NCBI RefSeq assembly: GCF_024346315.1
Contig: NZ_JAGQCS010000007.1
Coordinates: 94,539-158,538 of the forward strand
Reading direction: 5' to 3'
DNA: 64,000 bases
From: Cyanobium sp. ATX 6F1
Lineage (GTDB): Bacteria; Cyanobacteriota; Cyanobacteriia; PCC-6307; Cyanobiaceae
Below, piece by piece: positions 12,854 through 22,418 of this stretch; the stretch's first letter is position 1; every line of letters begins with the position of its first letter. The position numbers and the translations under genes were made by a program. The notes beneath the pieces are model-generated. The model made no database searches and was not told the origin of the DNA. It was given only the letters and a program-made list of their open reading frames with translations.

Positions 12854-13321
12854 TCAGTAGAGCTGCATGCGCACGGCCTCCGAGACGGTGGGAATGTCGG
12901 CCTCCTTACCGCGCAAGCACTGCACGGCGGCGAACAGCACCAGCACCAGGGTGCCCAGGTAGACGGTGTTGCTCAGGGTGCGGATCGCGAAGCTGGCCCC
13001 CAGGGGGGTGAGCAGCACGTTGAAGGCCAGGGTGAGCAGCACCAGCACGATGTCCAGCAGGATCGCCTGCAGCACGTTGAAGCGGATGAAGTAGGGCACC
13101 TTCGGGTTGCGCACCACCGCCAGGAACAGCAGCAGGAACAACAGGAAGCCGCCGAAGGGCACCAGCTGCTGCAGCATCACCACAGGGATCACCGGCAGGC
13201 TGAGCCACTGCAAGGCGGGAAACATCCCGTAAAGGGAGCGTCCGAAGGGCACCCCCTCGCTCCAGGGCAGCAGGTAGGCCAGCAGCGCCAGCAGCCGCTG
13301 CCAGATCGGTGGTTCCGCCAT
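12854..13321 (-). CDS. Tic20-family membrane protein
   Basis: A 155-residue polytopic protein with four predicted helices and the Tic20/Ycf60 signature order: an N-terminal RLLALLAYLLPWSEG segment, then YFIRFNVLQAILLDI and a C-terminal AVQCLRGKEADIPTVSEAVRMQLY. Cyanobacterial relatives of the chloroplast import component Tic20 are of unclear function. It begins 24 bases after aroE ends on the same strand, suggesting co-transcription. Family call is good; role is not established. Confidence 0.85.
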   Translation of the reverse strand: MAEPPIWQRLLALLAYLLPWSEGVPFGRSLYGMFPALQWLSLPVIPVVMLQQLVPFGGFLLFLLLFLAVVRNPKVPYFIRFNVLQAILLDIVLVLLTLAFNVLLTPLGASFAIRTLSNTVYLGTLVLVLFAAVQCLRGKEADIPTVSEAVRMQLY

Positions 13322-13345
13322 GGGACCCGTTGTGGTCGCCTGAGG

Positions 13346-14263
13346 CTAGGGCCCCTCCAGCCGGTCCAGGGCCGCCCGGCGCATCGTCTCCACCGGCACC
13401 TGCTGCAGGCCGCTCCAGAGCCGCAGGGCCGCGGCCCCCTGCTGCACCAGCATCTCCAGGCCGTCGAGGCCGCGGCCGCCCCGGGCCGCCGCTTCCCGCA
13501 GCAGCCGGGTGGGCCGGGGGGTGTAGATCAGGTCATAGACCACCACGCCGGGACGCAGCCGATCCAGCTGGCCGGGGGTGAGGGGGCAGCGCTGGGCCGC
13601 CGCCGGATCCTCCGCTGCGGCCATGCCCAGGGGCGTGGTGTTGACCACCAGATCGGCCTGGGCCACGGCGCTGGAAAGGGGGCCGTCGCCGGGGTCATCG
13701 CTGTCGTCCCAGGCCAGGGCTTCGATGCCTGGGGCCCAGGGGCGGCAGCTCTCGATGAAGGGCTCCAGGCTTGCGGCCCGGCGCCCCGCCACGCTGATCC
13801 GCTCGAGATCCAGTTCAGCGCAGCCGGCGACCACGGCCCGGGCGCTGCCGCCGCAGCCCAGCACCAGGGCGCGTTGGCCCCGCCACGGAGCAGGTCCGTT
13901 CCCGTCCCGCAGGGGCGCGAGGAACCCCTCCACATCAGTGTTGGTGCCCATCCAGCCTCCCTCGGCCCGGCGCACCAGGGTGTTGACGGCCCCCAGTCGC
14001 CGGGCCAGGGGACTGAGCGCGTCCGCCAGTTCCGCCGCCGCCTGTTTGTGGGGCAGGGTGACGTTGAGGCCACGGCAATCGAGGGCTTCGAGGGCGCGCA
14101 ACACAGCGGCCAGTTCTGCCGCCGGCGTCGGCAGGGCCAGGTAGGCCCAGTTCAGCCCCAGCTCCGCCAGGGCGGCATTGTGCATCGCCGGTGAGAGCGA
14201 GTGACCCACCGGGTCCCCGAGAACGCCCACCAGGGCTGTGGCTCCATCGATGGTTGGGGGCAT
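13346..14263 (-). CDS. aroE: Shikimate 5-dehydrogenase
   Basis: AroE reduces 3-dehydroshikimate to shikimate with NADPH in the chorismate pathway. The 305-residue protein begins at ATG 14263 (MPPTIDG), just before the conserved [17 protein letters not shown] shikimate-binding block; GLNVTLPHK (catalytic Lys), GAVNTLV, a [10 protein letters not shown] dinucleotide fold and [12 protein letters not shown] are all visible. The open frame extends upstream to 14503 but that part overlaps the dnaK leader and is not AroE-like. Divergent from dnaK. DAHP synthase of the same pathway is at 25.1 kb. Confidence 0.96.
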   Translation of the reverse strand: MPPTIDGATALVGVLGDPVGHSLSPAMHNAALAELGLNWAYLALPTPAAELAAVLRALEALDCRGLNVTLPHKQAAAELADALSPLARRLGAVNTLVRRAEGGWMGTNTDVEGFLAPLRDGNGPAPWRGQRALVLGCGGSARAVVAGCAELDLERISVAGRRAASLEPFIESCRPWAPGIEALAWDDSDDPGDGPLSSAVAQADLVVNTTPLGMAAAEDPAAAQRCPLTPGQLDRLRPGVVVYDLIYTPRPTRLLREAAARGGRGLDGLEMLVQQGAAALRLWSGLQQVPVETMRRAALDRLEGP

Positions 14264-14303
14264 CGGCCCGGGCTCCTCTGCGGGCTCCTCTCCAGGCACC
14301 GTA

Positions 14304-14352
14304 CGGGAACGGTTCGGGAACCACACCTCGCCTGGGCAGGCCCCTGGTGTGG
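14304..14352 (+). promoter_or_regulatory. Structured leader upstream of dnaK
   Basis: The 133-base gap between aroE and dnaK contains an inverted repeat GGTTC-GG-GAACC (14311-14322), tandem CGGGAAC copies, and a nested hairpin: CCACACC (14321-14327) pairs with GGTGTGG (14346-14352), enclosing GCCTG-GG-CAGGC (14330-14341). No CIRCE sequence is seen here. These could be an operator and a 5' untranslated RNA structure controlling dnaK; the role is inference. Confidence 0.4.
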
Positions 14353-14382
14353 AGGATGCATCCAGTTCAAACCACCCGTTCC

Positions 14383-14390
14383 AAAGGAGG
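14383..14390 (+). promoter_or_regulatory. Strong ribosome binding site of dnaK
   Basis: AAAGGAGG six bases before the ATG at 14397. It is one of the few near-perfect Shine-Dalgarno sequences in the window and decides the dnaK start over the upstream in-frame codons. Confidence 0.85.
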
Positions 14391-14396
14391 GCCCCG

Positions 14397-16298
<1,902 letters not shown>

Positions 16299-16335
16299 GC
16301 CCTCGGGTTCGCCGGGGTCCCAGCGATCCAGATCA

Positions 16336-16361
16336 GCCCCCGCTCCGGCGGGGGCTTTTTT
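16336..16361 (+). terminator. Intrinsic terminator of dnaK
   Basis: GCCCCCGC (16336-16343), four-base loop TCCG, GCGGGGGC (16348-16355), then TTTTTT (16356-16361). This is the clearest rho-independent terminator in the window; its T-run abuts the stop codon of the convergent oxidoreductase gene. Confidence 0.92.
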
Positions 16362-17446
16362 CATGCTTCGATCTGCTCGGCCACCCAGGCGGCGCTGGCC
16401 GGTGCCAGCAGGATGCCGTTGCGGTAATGACCGGTGCTCACCAGTAGCCCGGGCCTCGGTTCGATCAGCACCGGGGCCGGCTGGCCCACGGGTCGCACCC
16501 GAAGCCCCTGCCACTGGCGCACGGTGCTGGCCTGACGCAGCCAGGTCGGGGCGTCACCCTGCAGGTTGGCCAGGTTGGTCAGCGCATCGGGGCTGGCGCT
16601 CTCGCCCGGCTCCAGGGTGGCCCCGATCCAGAGCCGCCGCTGGGGCCGGGGCACCAGGTTGATCCCTCGCCAGACCAGTGATCCTGGCCAGAGCTCGGGG
16701 GTTGAGGCTGCCAGTTCCAGTTCCAGGGCCTGGCCCAGCACGGGCTCCAGGGGGAGTTCGATCCCCAGCGTTTCCAGCAGGGGGGCGCTGCCCAGCCCGG
16801 CCGCCACCACGATCTTGTCGGCGCTCAGCTGCGCGCCGCCGGCCATCCGTATCCGCCAGCGGCCCGATGGACCTGGGGCGGGCTCGAGGTGCTCCACCGG
16901 TTCGTGCTGAAGGTTCAGGCCATGGGCGCGGCCATCGCACTCCAGCGCTTCACCCCAGCGGCTGGGATCGAGCTGGCCGTCACGGGGGGACCAGATCCCC
17001 CCCAGGGCGCCGCGGGGCAGGGCGGGCTCCAGCCCTTCGAGTGCGGAGGCCGTGCGCAGTTCCAGCGGCGGCCCGCTGGCTCCGCTGCGGCACACCAGGG
17101 CCTGCTGCCTCTGCCAGTCGTCGCCGTCATGGGCCAGCAGCAGCAGACCTCGCCGCAATTCCACCGGCTGGCCCGCCGCCGCCAGCAGGCCCTGCCATTG
17201 CTCCAGCAGCGCCAGGGAGTGTTGGCGCAGGCGCCAGCCCCGGCCACTGCGGCGCCGGTAGACGTCGGCCATCAGCAGCCCAAGGGCGGCTTCGCTGCCC
17301 CCTCTCACGCCCGCCGGCTGGCCCCCATCGATCAGCTGTACCTCGTGGCCCCGCCGGCTCAGAAGCCAGGCGCAGCAACGGCCGACGAACCCCCCGCCGA
17401 TCACCACCACCGAACGGGCGGCGGCCGGCGGGGGGGCCATGCTCAC
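16361..17446 (-). CDS. FAD-dependent oxidoreductase, glycine oxidase (ThiO) / DAO family
   Basis: A 361-residue flavoprotein with an N-terminal Rossmann motif VVVIGGGFVGRCCAWLLSRRG and a C-terminal GHYRNGILLAP segment typical of ThiO-like amine oxidases of the D-amino-acid oxidase superfamily. ThiO makes iminoglycine for thiamin synthesis, but substrate cannot be read from sequence, so only the family is called. The GTG at 17446 overlaps the psbQ stop (GTGA); ATG at 17440 is an alternative. It is co-transcribed with psbQ. Confidence 0.85.
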   Translation of the reverse strand: MSMAPPPAAARSVVVIGGGFVGRCCAWLLSRRGHEVQLIDGGQPAGVRGGSEAALGLLMADVYRRRSGRGWRLRQHSLALLEQWQGLLAAAGQPVELRRGLLLLAHDGDDWQRQQALVCRSGASGPPLELRTASALEGLEPALPRGALGGIWSPRDGQLDPSRWGEALECDGRAHGLNLQHEPVEHLEPAPGPSGRWRIRMAGGAQLSADKIVVAAGLGSAPLLETLGIELPLEPVLGQALELELAASTPELWPGSLVWRGINLVPRPQRRLWIGATLEPGESASPDALTNLANLQGDAPTWLRQASTVRQWQGLRVRPVGQPAPVLIEPRPGLLVSTGHYRNGILLAPASAAWVAEQIEA

Positions 17447-17925
17447 ACCTGGTTGAGGGCCGTCTTCACTTCCTGGGGCAGCACCTGGGCATAGCGACCG
17501 ATGCCGCTCGCCACCTGGATGTAGGCCTTGCGCAGGCGCTCACCGTCCTGCAGGCGGGCCGCCTCATCCAGCTGGGCCAGGGAGCTCTTGACCTGGGCCG
17601 CCAGCAGGTCGGCCGAGGGGCGATCGGCCGGCAGCAGGCGTTGGTTGATGTACAGCATCTGCCGCCCCATCTCCTGGAAGGGGCCATGGATCAAGTTGCG
17701 GGTGAAGACCCAGTTCTTGTCGTTCACCAGGGTGGCCAGTTCGGTGAGCTCGTTGCGGGAGGCCAGGAAGCCTTCGGCCTGGCGCTGGATCACCGCCAGA
17801 TCGGCGGAGCTGATGGTGGGTGGTTTGGAAGGTTCACCGGAGCAGGCCGCCAGAGCGAAACTGAGCACCACCGCGAGGCCGATGGCCAGGAAGTGTCGAA
17901 CGGTCGAAACCAGCAGGGCGGCCAT
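17443..17925 (-). CDS. psbQ: Photosystem II lumenal lipoprotein PsbQ (CyanoQ)
   Basis: A 160-residue lipoprotein: hydrophobic signal followed by lipobox LAAC with Cys28, then a four-helix-bundle-like helical domain including NWVFTRNLIHGPFQEMGRQM and an LPQEVKTALNQ end, as in cyanobacterial CyanoQ. It attaches to the lumenal side of photosystem II and stabilises the oxygen-evolving complex. It overlaps the downstream FAD oxidoreductase by four bases and is divergent from purU. Its presence is strong evidence for a photosynthetic cyanobacterium. Confidence 0.9.
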   Translation of the reverse strand: MAALLVSTVRHFLAIGLAVVLSFALAACSGEPSKPPTISSADLAVIQRQAEGFLASRNELTELATLVNDKNWVFTRNLIHGPFQEMGRQMLYINQRLLPADRPSADLLAAQVKSSLAQLDEAARLQDGERLRKAYIQVASGIGRYAQVLPQEVKTALNQV

Positions 17926-18007
17926 GGGGGGGGGACGAGCTGGGCGACTTTAACGGCGGTAACCGGCACAATGCCCCGATGCTTCAGCAACTGTCCGGAG
18001 GGAAGCG

Positions 18008-18880
18008 ATGAGCGATCCCACGGCCATCCTTCAGTTGATTTGCCCGGATCGTCCGGGGTTGGTGAGTGAGCTCTCAGGCTGGGTGGCGGCCAACGGCGGC
18101 AACATCCGCCATGCCGACCACCACACCGACCTGGGGGCGGGTCTGTTCCTGAGCAGGATCGAATGGCAGCTCGAGGGATTCGGTTTGCCGCGCGAAGCGA
18201 TCGTGCCCGCCACCTCGGCCCTGGCCCAGCGGCTCGAGGGGGTGGGTCAGGTCCATTTCTCCGACGAGACGCCCCGGGTGGCGATCTTCGTGAGCAAGCA
18301 GGACCACTGTCTGGTGGACCTGCTCTGGCGCACCCGCGCCGGCGAGTTGCCGATGCAGGTGCCGCTGGTGATCTCCAACCACGGCGACCTGCGGCCGCTG
18401 GCGGAGGATTTCGGTGCCCGCTTCGAGCATCTGCCGATCAGTGCCGCCACCAGGGAGCTGGTGGAGCAGCGTCAGCTGGAGTTGCTGGCCGATGAGGGGA
18501 TCGAACTGGTGGTGCTGGCCAAGTACATGCAGGTGATCAGTCCTGCTTTCCTGCAGCGCTTCGACGCCCCGGAGGCCTTTCAGCGGGTGATCAACATTCA
18601 CCATTCCTTCCTGCCCGCGTTCAAGGGCGCCCAGCCCTACCACCGGGCCTGGGAGCGGGGTGTGAAACTGATCGGCGCCACGGCCCACTACGTCAGTGAA
18701 GACCTTGACGGCGGCCCGATCATCGCCCAGGCCACCGTGGGTGTGAGCCACCGCGATGAGGTGGATGATCTGATCCGCAAGGGCCGCGACACCGAGCGCT
18801 TGGCCCTGGCCCGGGCCCTGCGCCTGCACCTGCGGCGCCAGGTGATGGTCTACCGGGGCCGCACGGCGGTGTTCGATTGA
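18008..18880 (+). CDS. purU: Formyltetrahydrofolate deformylase
   Basis: PurU hydrolyses 10-formyl-THF to THF and formate. The 290-residue protein has an N-terminal ACT regulatory domain (about 1-85, ICPDRPGLVSELSGWV) and a C-terminal formyltransferase-fold domain with the catalytic INIHHSFLPAFKGA block and DLDGGPIIAQ. A GGAG ribosome site lies seven bases before the ATG. The formate can serve PurT encoded at 7.1 kb. It overlaps the longest form of the next gene by four bases. Confidence 0.95.
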   Translation: MSDPTAILQLICPDRPGLVSELSGWVAANGGNIRHADHHTDLGAGLFLSRIEWQLEGFGLPREAIVPATSALAQRLEGVGQVHFSDETPRVAIFVSKQDHCLVDLLWRTRAGELPMQVPLVISNHGDLRPLAEDFGARFEHLPISAATRELVEQRQLELLADEGIELVVLAKYMQVISPAFLQRFDAPEAFQRVINIHHSFLPAFKGAQPYHRAWERGVKLIGATAHYVSEDLDGGPIIAQATVGVSHRDEVDDLIRKGRDTERLALARALRLHLRRQVMVYRGRTAVFD

Positions 18881-18900
18881 GAGATGAGGGGCCGGTCGGT

Positions 18901-20313
18901 ATGGGGCGGTTCGAGTTGATCAGGGCGCGCTGGGGTCGCCAGCTGCTGGCGGAGCGGCCTCCCCAGGCCCATCCCCTGGGCTGGCGATGCTTCCAGTTGG
19001 GTCTGTTGCTGCTCGCCTCCAGCGCCCTGTTCGGCTCCCTGCTGCTGCTGTTGGCGCTGGTGCTGGGCAGCCGCGGCCGGGAGCCGTTCTGGCGCGACCG
19101 GGTGAACCGCCTGCTGGTGCTGGCCGCCGCCCTGATGGTGCTGGGCTGCTTCACGGCCAGCAGCGGTTGGCTGGCCTGGGTGGGCCTGGGCAACTGGGTG
19201 CCCTTCTTCTGGGCGTTCTGGGGCTTCCAGCCCTACGTGGCCACGGCCGCTGCCCGGCGCAAGGCGGCCCTGTGGCTGGTGGCCGGCACGGTGCCCGTGG
19301 TGCTCACCGGTCTGGGCCAGCTGTGGTGGGGCTGGAGTGGTCCGTTCCGATCGCTCCACGGCCTGGTGGTCTGGTGGATCGAGCCGGGGGGTGACCCGCC
19401 GGGACGGCTTTCAGGCTTGTTCGACTACGCCAACATCGCCGGTGCCTGGCTGGCGCTGGCCTGGCCCCTGGCCTTGGCGGCCCTGCTGGAGCGGCGCCTG
19501 GGCTGGAAACTGCGGAGTGTTGCCCTGCTGCTGGTGCTGGGCCAGGCGGTGGCCCTCTACCTCACCGATTCCCGCAACGCCTGGGGTGCCCTGGTGCTGG
19601 CGCTGCCGGTGGTGGCCGGGCCACTCACCTGGAGCTGGCTGCTGCCCCTGCTGCTGGCTGGGTTGCTGCTGGTGGGCCTGGCCAGCCTGCCGATGGTGCC
19701 GGCGGCCCTGCAGCACGCGGCCCGGGTGCTGGTGCCCGATCCGATCTGGGTGCGGCTCAGCGATGCCAACTTCGCCGGTCAGCGGCCCCTGGCGATCACG
19801 CGATTGAGCCAGTGGTCGGTGGCCGTGGGCCTGATCGCCGAGCGCCCCTGGCTGGGGTGGGGGGCGGCGGCCTTCAGCGTGATTTATCCCCTGCGCACGG
19901 GCCACTGGCATGGCCATCCCCACAACCTGCCGATCGATCTGGCCCTCAGCCATGGGCTGCCGGTGGCGGCCCTGTTGGTGGGCCTGGTGCTCTGGCTGTT
20001 GATCCGGGCCTGGAGGCTGGGGATGACCGCTGCCCCGGTCTTCGAGCGGGCCTGGTGGGCCTCGGCCCTGGTGCTGGTGGCCCTCCATGCCACCGACATG
20101 CCCTTTTACGACAGCCGCATCAACGTCGCCGGCTGGATCCTGCTGGCGGGCCTACGCCGCTTCGAGGGCCGGCCCGGCCGGATCGAGGGCGCTGCGGCGA
20201 TGGCCGGCGAGGGTGGACTTGGGCAGGGGACCCTCCAGGTGGTCCCAGGGGAGCACCCGCAGGGGATCCCAGCTGTCGTGGATCACCTCCCCCCAGGGGG
20301 GCAGCGGGGCTGA
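18901..20313 (+). CDS. O-antigen ligase-like polytopic membrane protein
   Basis: A 470-residue protein with about ten hydrophobic helices. The long loop with LTDSRNAWGALVLALP and the later GWGAAAFSVIYPL...HPHNLPIDLALSHGLP region match the Wzy_C / O-antigen ligase family (also seen in the bicarbonate-related IctB group of cyanobacteria). ATG at 18901 is preferred to TTG at 18877. The final 162 bases lie antisense to the end of the radical SAM gene, so the last 50 or so residues look unlike the family. Polymer ligase or related transfer is likely; exact substrate is not known. Confidence 0.75.
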   Translation: MGRFELIRARWGRQLLAERPPQAHPLGWRCFQLGLLLLASSALFGSLLLLLALVLGSRGREPFWRDRVNRLLVLAAALMVLGCFTASSGWLAWVGLGNWVPFFWAFWGFQPYVATAAARRKAALWLVAGTVPVVLTGLGQLWWGWSGPFRSLHGLVVWWIEPGGDPPGRLSGLFDYANIAGAWLALAWPLALAALLERRLGWKLRSVALLLVLGQAVALYLTDSRNAWGALVLALPVVAGPLTWSWLLPLLLAGLLLVGLASLPMVPAALQHAARVLVPDPIWVRLSDANFAGQRPLAITRLSQWSVAVGLIAERPWLGWGAAAFSVIYPLRTGHWHGHPHNLPIDLALSHGLPVAALLVGLVLWLLIRAWRLGMTAAPVFERAWWASALVLVALHATDMPFYDSRINVAGWILLAGLRRFEGRPGRIEGAAAMAGEGGLGQGTLQVVPGEHPQGIPAVVDHLPPGGQRG

Positions 20314-21741
20314 TCCTGGCTCGGGGCCCTGCTCCACCAGCTCCCGGTAGGTGCTTTTCCAGCCCCCCAGGCTTTCGTGGCGGCCGCGCACGGCGGCAAT
20401 CACCGGCGCCAGGCGCCGATCGCTGCGCGAGAGCAGGGCCTGGATCACGCTCCAGCCGTAGCTCTCGGGCCGCAGTTCGATGCCCCTGGGCTTGAGGCGC
20501 TTGGCCAGCAACTTGAGGCGCTTCTCGGCCTCAGGGCGCACCCCTTCCCATTGGAACGGTGTGTGGGCCTTGGGCACGAAGGTGCTCACCCCCAGCGACA
20601 GCCTCAGCCCGGGGGTGGCTTTTTTGAGGGCCAGCAGCAGCTCGGCGGTGGCCTCGACGTCCGCCTCCTCCTCACTCGGCAGCCCGGCCATGCCGTAGAG
20701 CTTCAGGCCCGTGAGGCCACCTTCTCTGGCGTAACGGGCGGCGGCGAAGATCTCCTCGCCGCTCAGCTTCTTGTTCACCACCTGGCGCATGCGCTCGCTG
20801 CCGCTTTCGATCGCGATCGTCAGTGATTTGCTGCCGCGCTTGGCCAGGATCCGCCCCAGCTGGGGGGTGACCGTGGCGGCCCGCACCGAACTCACACTGA
20901 GGCGTATCCCATCGAAACGGTCAGCATCCAGCCAGCCCAGCAGATCTCCGAACTGAGGGTGCTGGGTCACAGAGGCCCCCAGCAGCCCCAGCCGCTGGGT
21001 GGCCCCCAGCCCCTTCTCCACCGCCGGGATCAGGCCGTCGTCGAGGGAGGGGGTACGAAAGGGCAGGGTGAGGTAACTGGCCAGGCAGAAGCGGCAGAGC
21101 TCCGGGCAGCTGCGCACCACCTCGACCATGTGAATCGAGGGCCAGGCCGCCTCGGGGGTGATCACGGTGGAATGGCTGAGGGTGTTGCCGCCCCAGGTCT
21201 GCTTGGCCACGGTGGCGGGGATGCCCGGCTCGATCGGCTCAACGGCCAGCAACCGGCCATCGGAGCCATAGCGGGGGGCGTAGAGCGAGGGCACATAGAT
21301 CCCAGGCACCTGGGCCAGGGCCCGCAGGCGCTCGGCCCTGGGCGCGCTTCGGTGCGCCTGCACGGCGTCGATGAAGGCGGGCAGCAGCAGCTCCCCATCC
21401 CCCAGCAGCACCGCATCGAAGAAGGGGGCCAGGGGTTCTGGGTTGGCGGTGAGCACCGGACCGCCGCCGAACACGAGCGGGTCCGTCTCATGGCGATCGT
21501 GGCTCCAGATCGGGATGCGCTGTTGCTCCAGCAGGTCCAGCAGAACAGGGCCGTCCAGCTCCCAGCTCAAGGAGAGCCCGAATAGATCGAGACCGCCCCT
21601 GCCTTTCTGGTGCGGTGGGTCCCCCTGGTCGGTGAACAGCCGCCGCACATCCACATCGGGGCGTCGGGCCAGGGTCGCCCAGACCACCTGGAAGCCCAGG
21701 CTGGTGATCCCCACGGAATAGGTGCTGGGGAAGGCCAGCAC
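20152..21741 (-). CDS. B12-binding domain radical SAM protein
   Basis: A 529-residue protein with an N-terminal B12-binding-like domain (FPSTYSVGITSLG, VFGGGPVLTANPEPL, VLLGDGELLL) and a radical SAM core with CPELCRFC (C-x3-C-x2-C) near residue 211, then GLKLYGMAGLPSEEEADVEA. Such proteins carry out unassigned radical chemistry. GTG 21741 is the only standard start, but the frame continues upstream with coding-looking sequence (LNQETLLFEPATPAADALRT) to a TGA near 21828 without ATG, GTG or TTG, so the true start is unresolved. The 3' end overlaps the convergent membrane protein gene by 162 bases. Confidence 0.82.
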   Translation of the reverse strand: MLAFPSTYSVGITSLGFQVVWATLARRPDVDVRRLFTDQGDPPHQKGRGGLDLFGLSLSWELDGPVLLDLLEQQRIPIWSHDRHETDPLVFGGGPVLTANPEPLAPFFDAVLLGDGELLLPAFIDAVQAHRSAPRAERLRALAQVPGIYVPSLYAPRYGSDGRLLAVEPIEPGIPATVAKQTWGGNTLSHSTVITPEAAWPSIHMVEVVRSCPELCRFCLASYLTLPFRTPSLDDGLIPAVEKGLGATQRLGLLGASVTQHPQFGDLLGWLDADRFDGIRLSVSSVRAATVTPQLGRILAKRGSKSLTIAIESGSERMRQVVNKKLSGEEIFAAARYAREGGLTGLKLYGMAGLPSEEEADVEATAELLLALKKATPGLRLSLGVSTFVPKAHTPFQWEGVRPEAEKRLKLLAKRLKPRGIELRPESYGWSVIQALLSRSDRRLAPVIAAVRGRHESLGGWKSTYRELVEQGPEPGSAPLPPWGEVIHDSWDPLRVLPWDHLEGPLPKSTLAGHRRSALDPAGPALEAA

Positions 21742-21873
21742 CGTGCGCAGGGCATCGGCCGCCGGGGTGGCGGGCTCGAACAGCAGGGTTTCCTGGTTCA
21801 GTGGAGGTGGGAGGTCGTCACTCCCCCCAGCGTGTCACCGCCCCGAGCCTCCTGGGTGGAAGCAGGCCTGCGC

Positions 21874-22323
21874 CTACTGGCCCATCAGCCCCGAGAGGGG
21901 GCCGATCAGGCCGCTGATGGCGGAGCTGGCGGCAGCCTTGTCCGGGGTGGCGCCCGCGAAGGTGCTGGTCACCTTGGCGGCGGCGGCCTCGATGGCGGGG
22001 AACTTGTCACCGGCGAGGGGCTTGATCACCGGAGCCGCCTTCTCCCAGAGCCCTTTGAAGCCAGCGATGGTGGTAGAGGCTCCGGCCAGATTGCCGCCCT
22101 CCACCTCACCCTGGCCTTTCTTGAGCAGCTCCAGCACCGGGTTCACCGCGGGCGCCAGGGCGCCTTGGGCGCCGGCCGTGGCGGCGGTCTTGGCCGCATC
22201 GACGGCACCGGAGGCCGCATCCTTGACGGTGTCGGCGGTCCTGGAGCAGCCGCTGAGGACGAGTGCACCGGCCAAGGCGGCGGAGGCGGCCAGGTTCAAG
22301 CTGAAGCGGAACGGATGGGTCAT
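21874..22323 (-). CDS. Small lipoprotein, Ala/Gly-rich, unknown function
   Basis: A 149-residue protein with signal peptide and lipobox LSGC (Cys26), then a helical Ala-rich domain (VKDAASGAVDAAKTAATAG; FKGLWEKAAPVIKPLAGDKF). It resembles the periplasmic or lumenal hypothetical lipoproteins of picocyanobacteria. No enzymatic motif. Located between the radical SAM gene and acnB, all on the minus strand; 95 bases separate it from acnB. Confidence 0.75.
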   Translation of the reverse strand: MTHPFRFSLNLAASAALAGALVLSGCSRTADTVKDAASGAVDAAKTAATAGAQGALAPAVNPVLELLKKGQGEVEGGNLAGASTTIAGFKGLWEKAAPVIKPLAGDKFPAIEAAAAKVTSTFAGATPDKAAASSAISGLIGPLSGLMGQ

Positions 22324-22418
22324 CCCAAGGCATGAGGGGGGTCCGTCCGCAACGTAGGGAGGTCTCTTGGGCCCGAAGGACCCCGTCGCGAGTTGTTACT
22401 CCTGCTACAAGGTTCTGC

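Noticed and set aside
12752..14194. 480-codon plus-strand open frame over tic20-like and aroE
   Set aside because: Gln/Gly/His-rich antisense shadow; both minus-strand genes have clear families.
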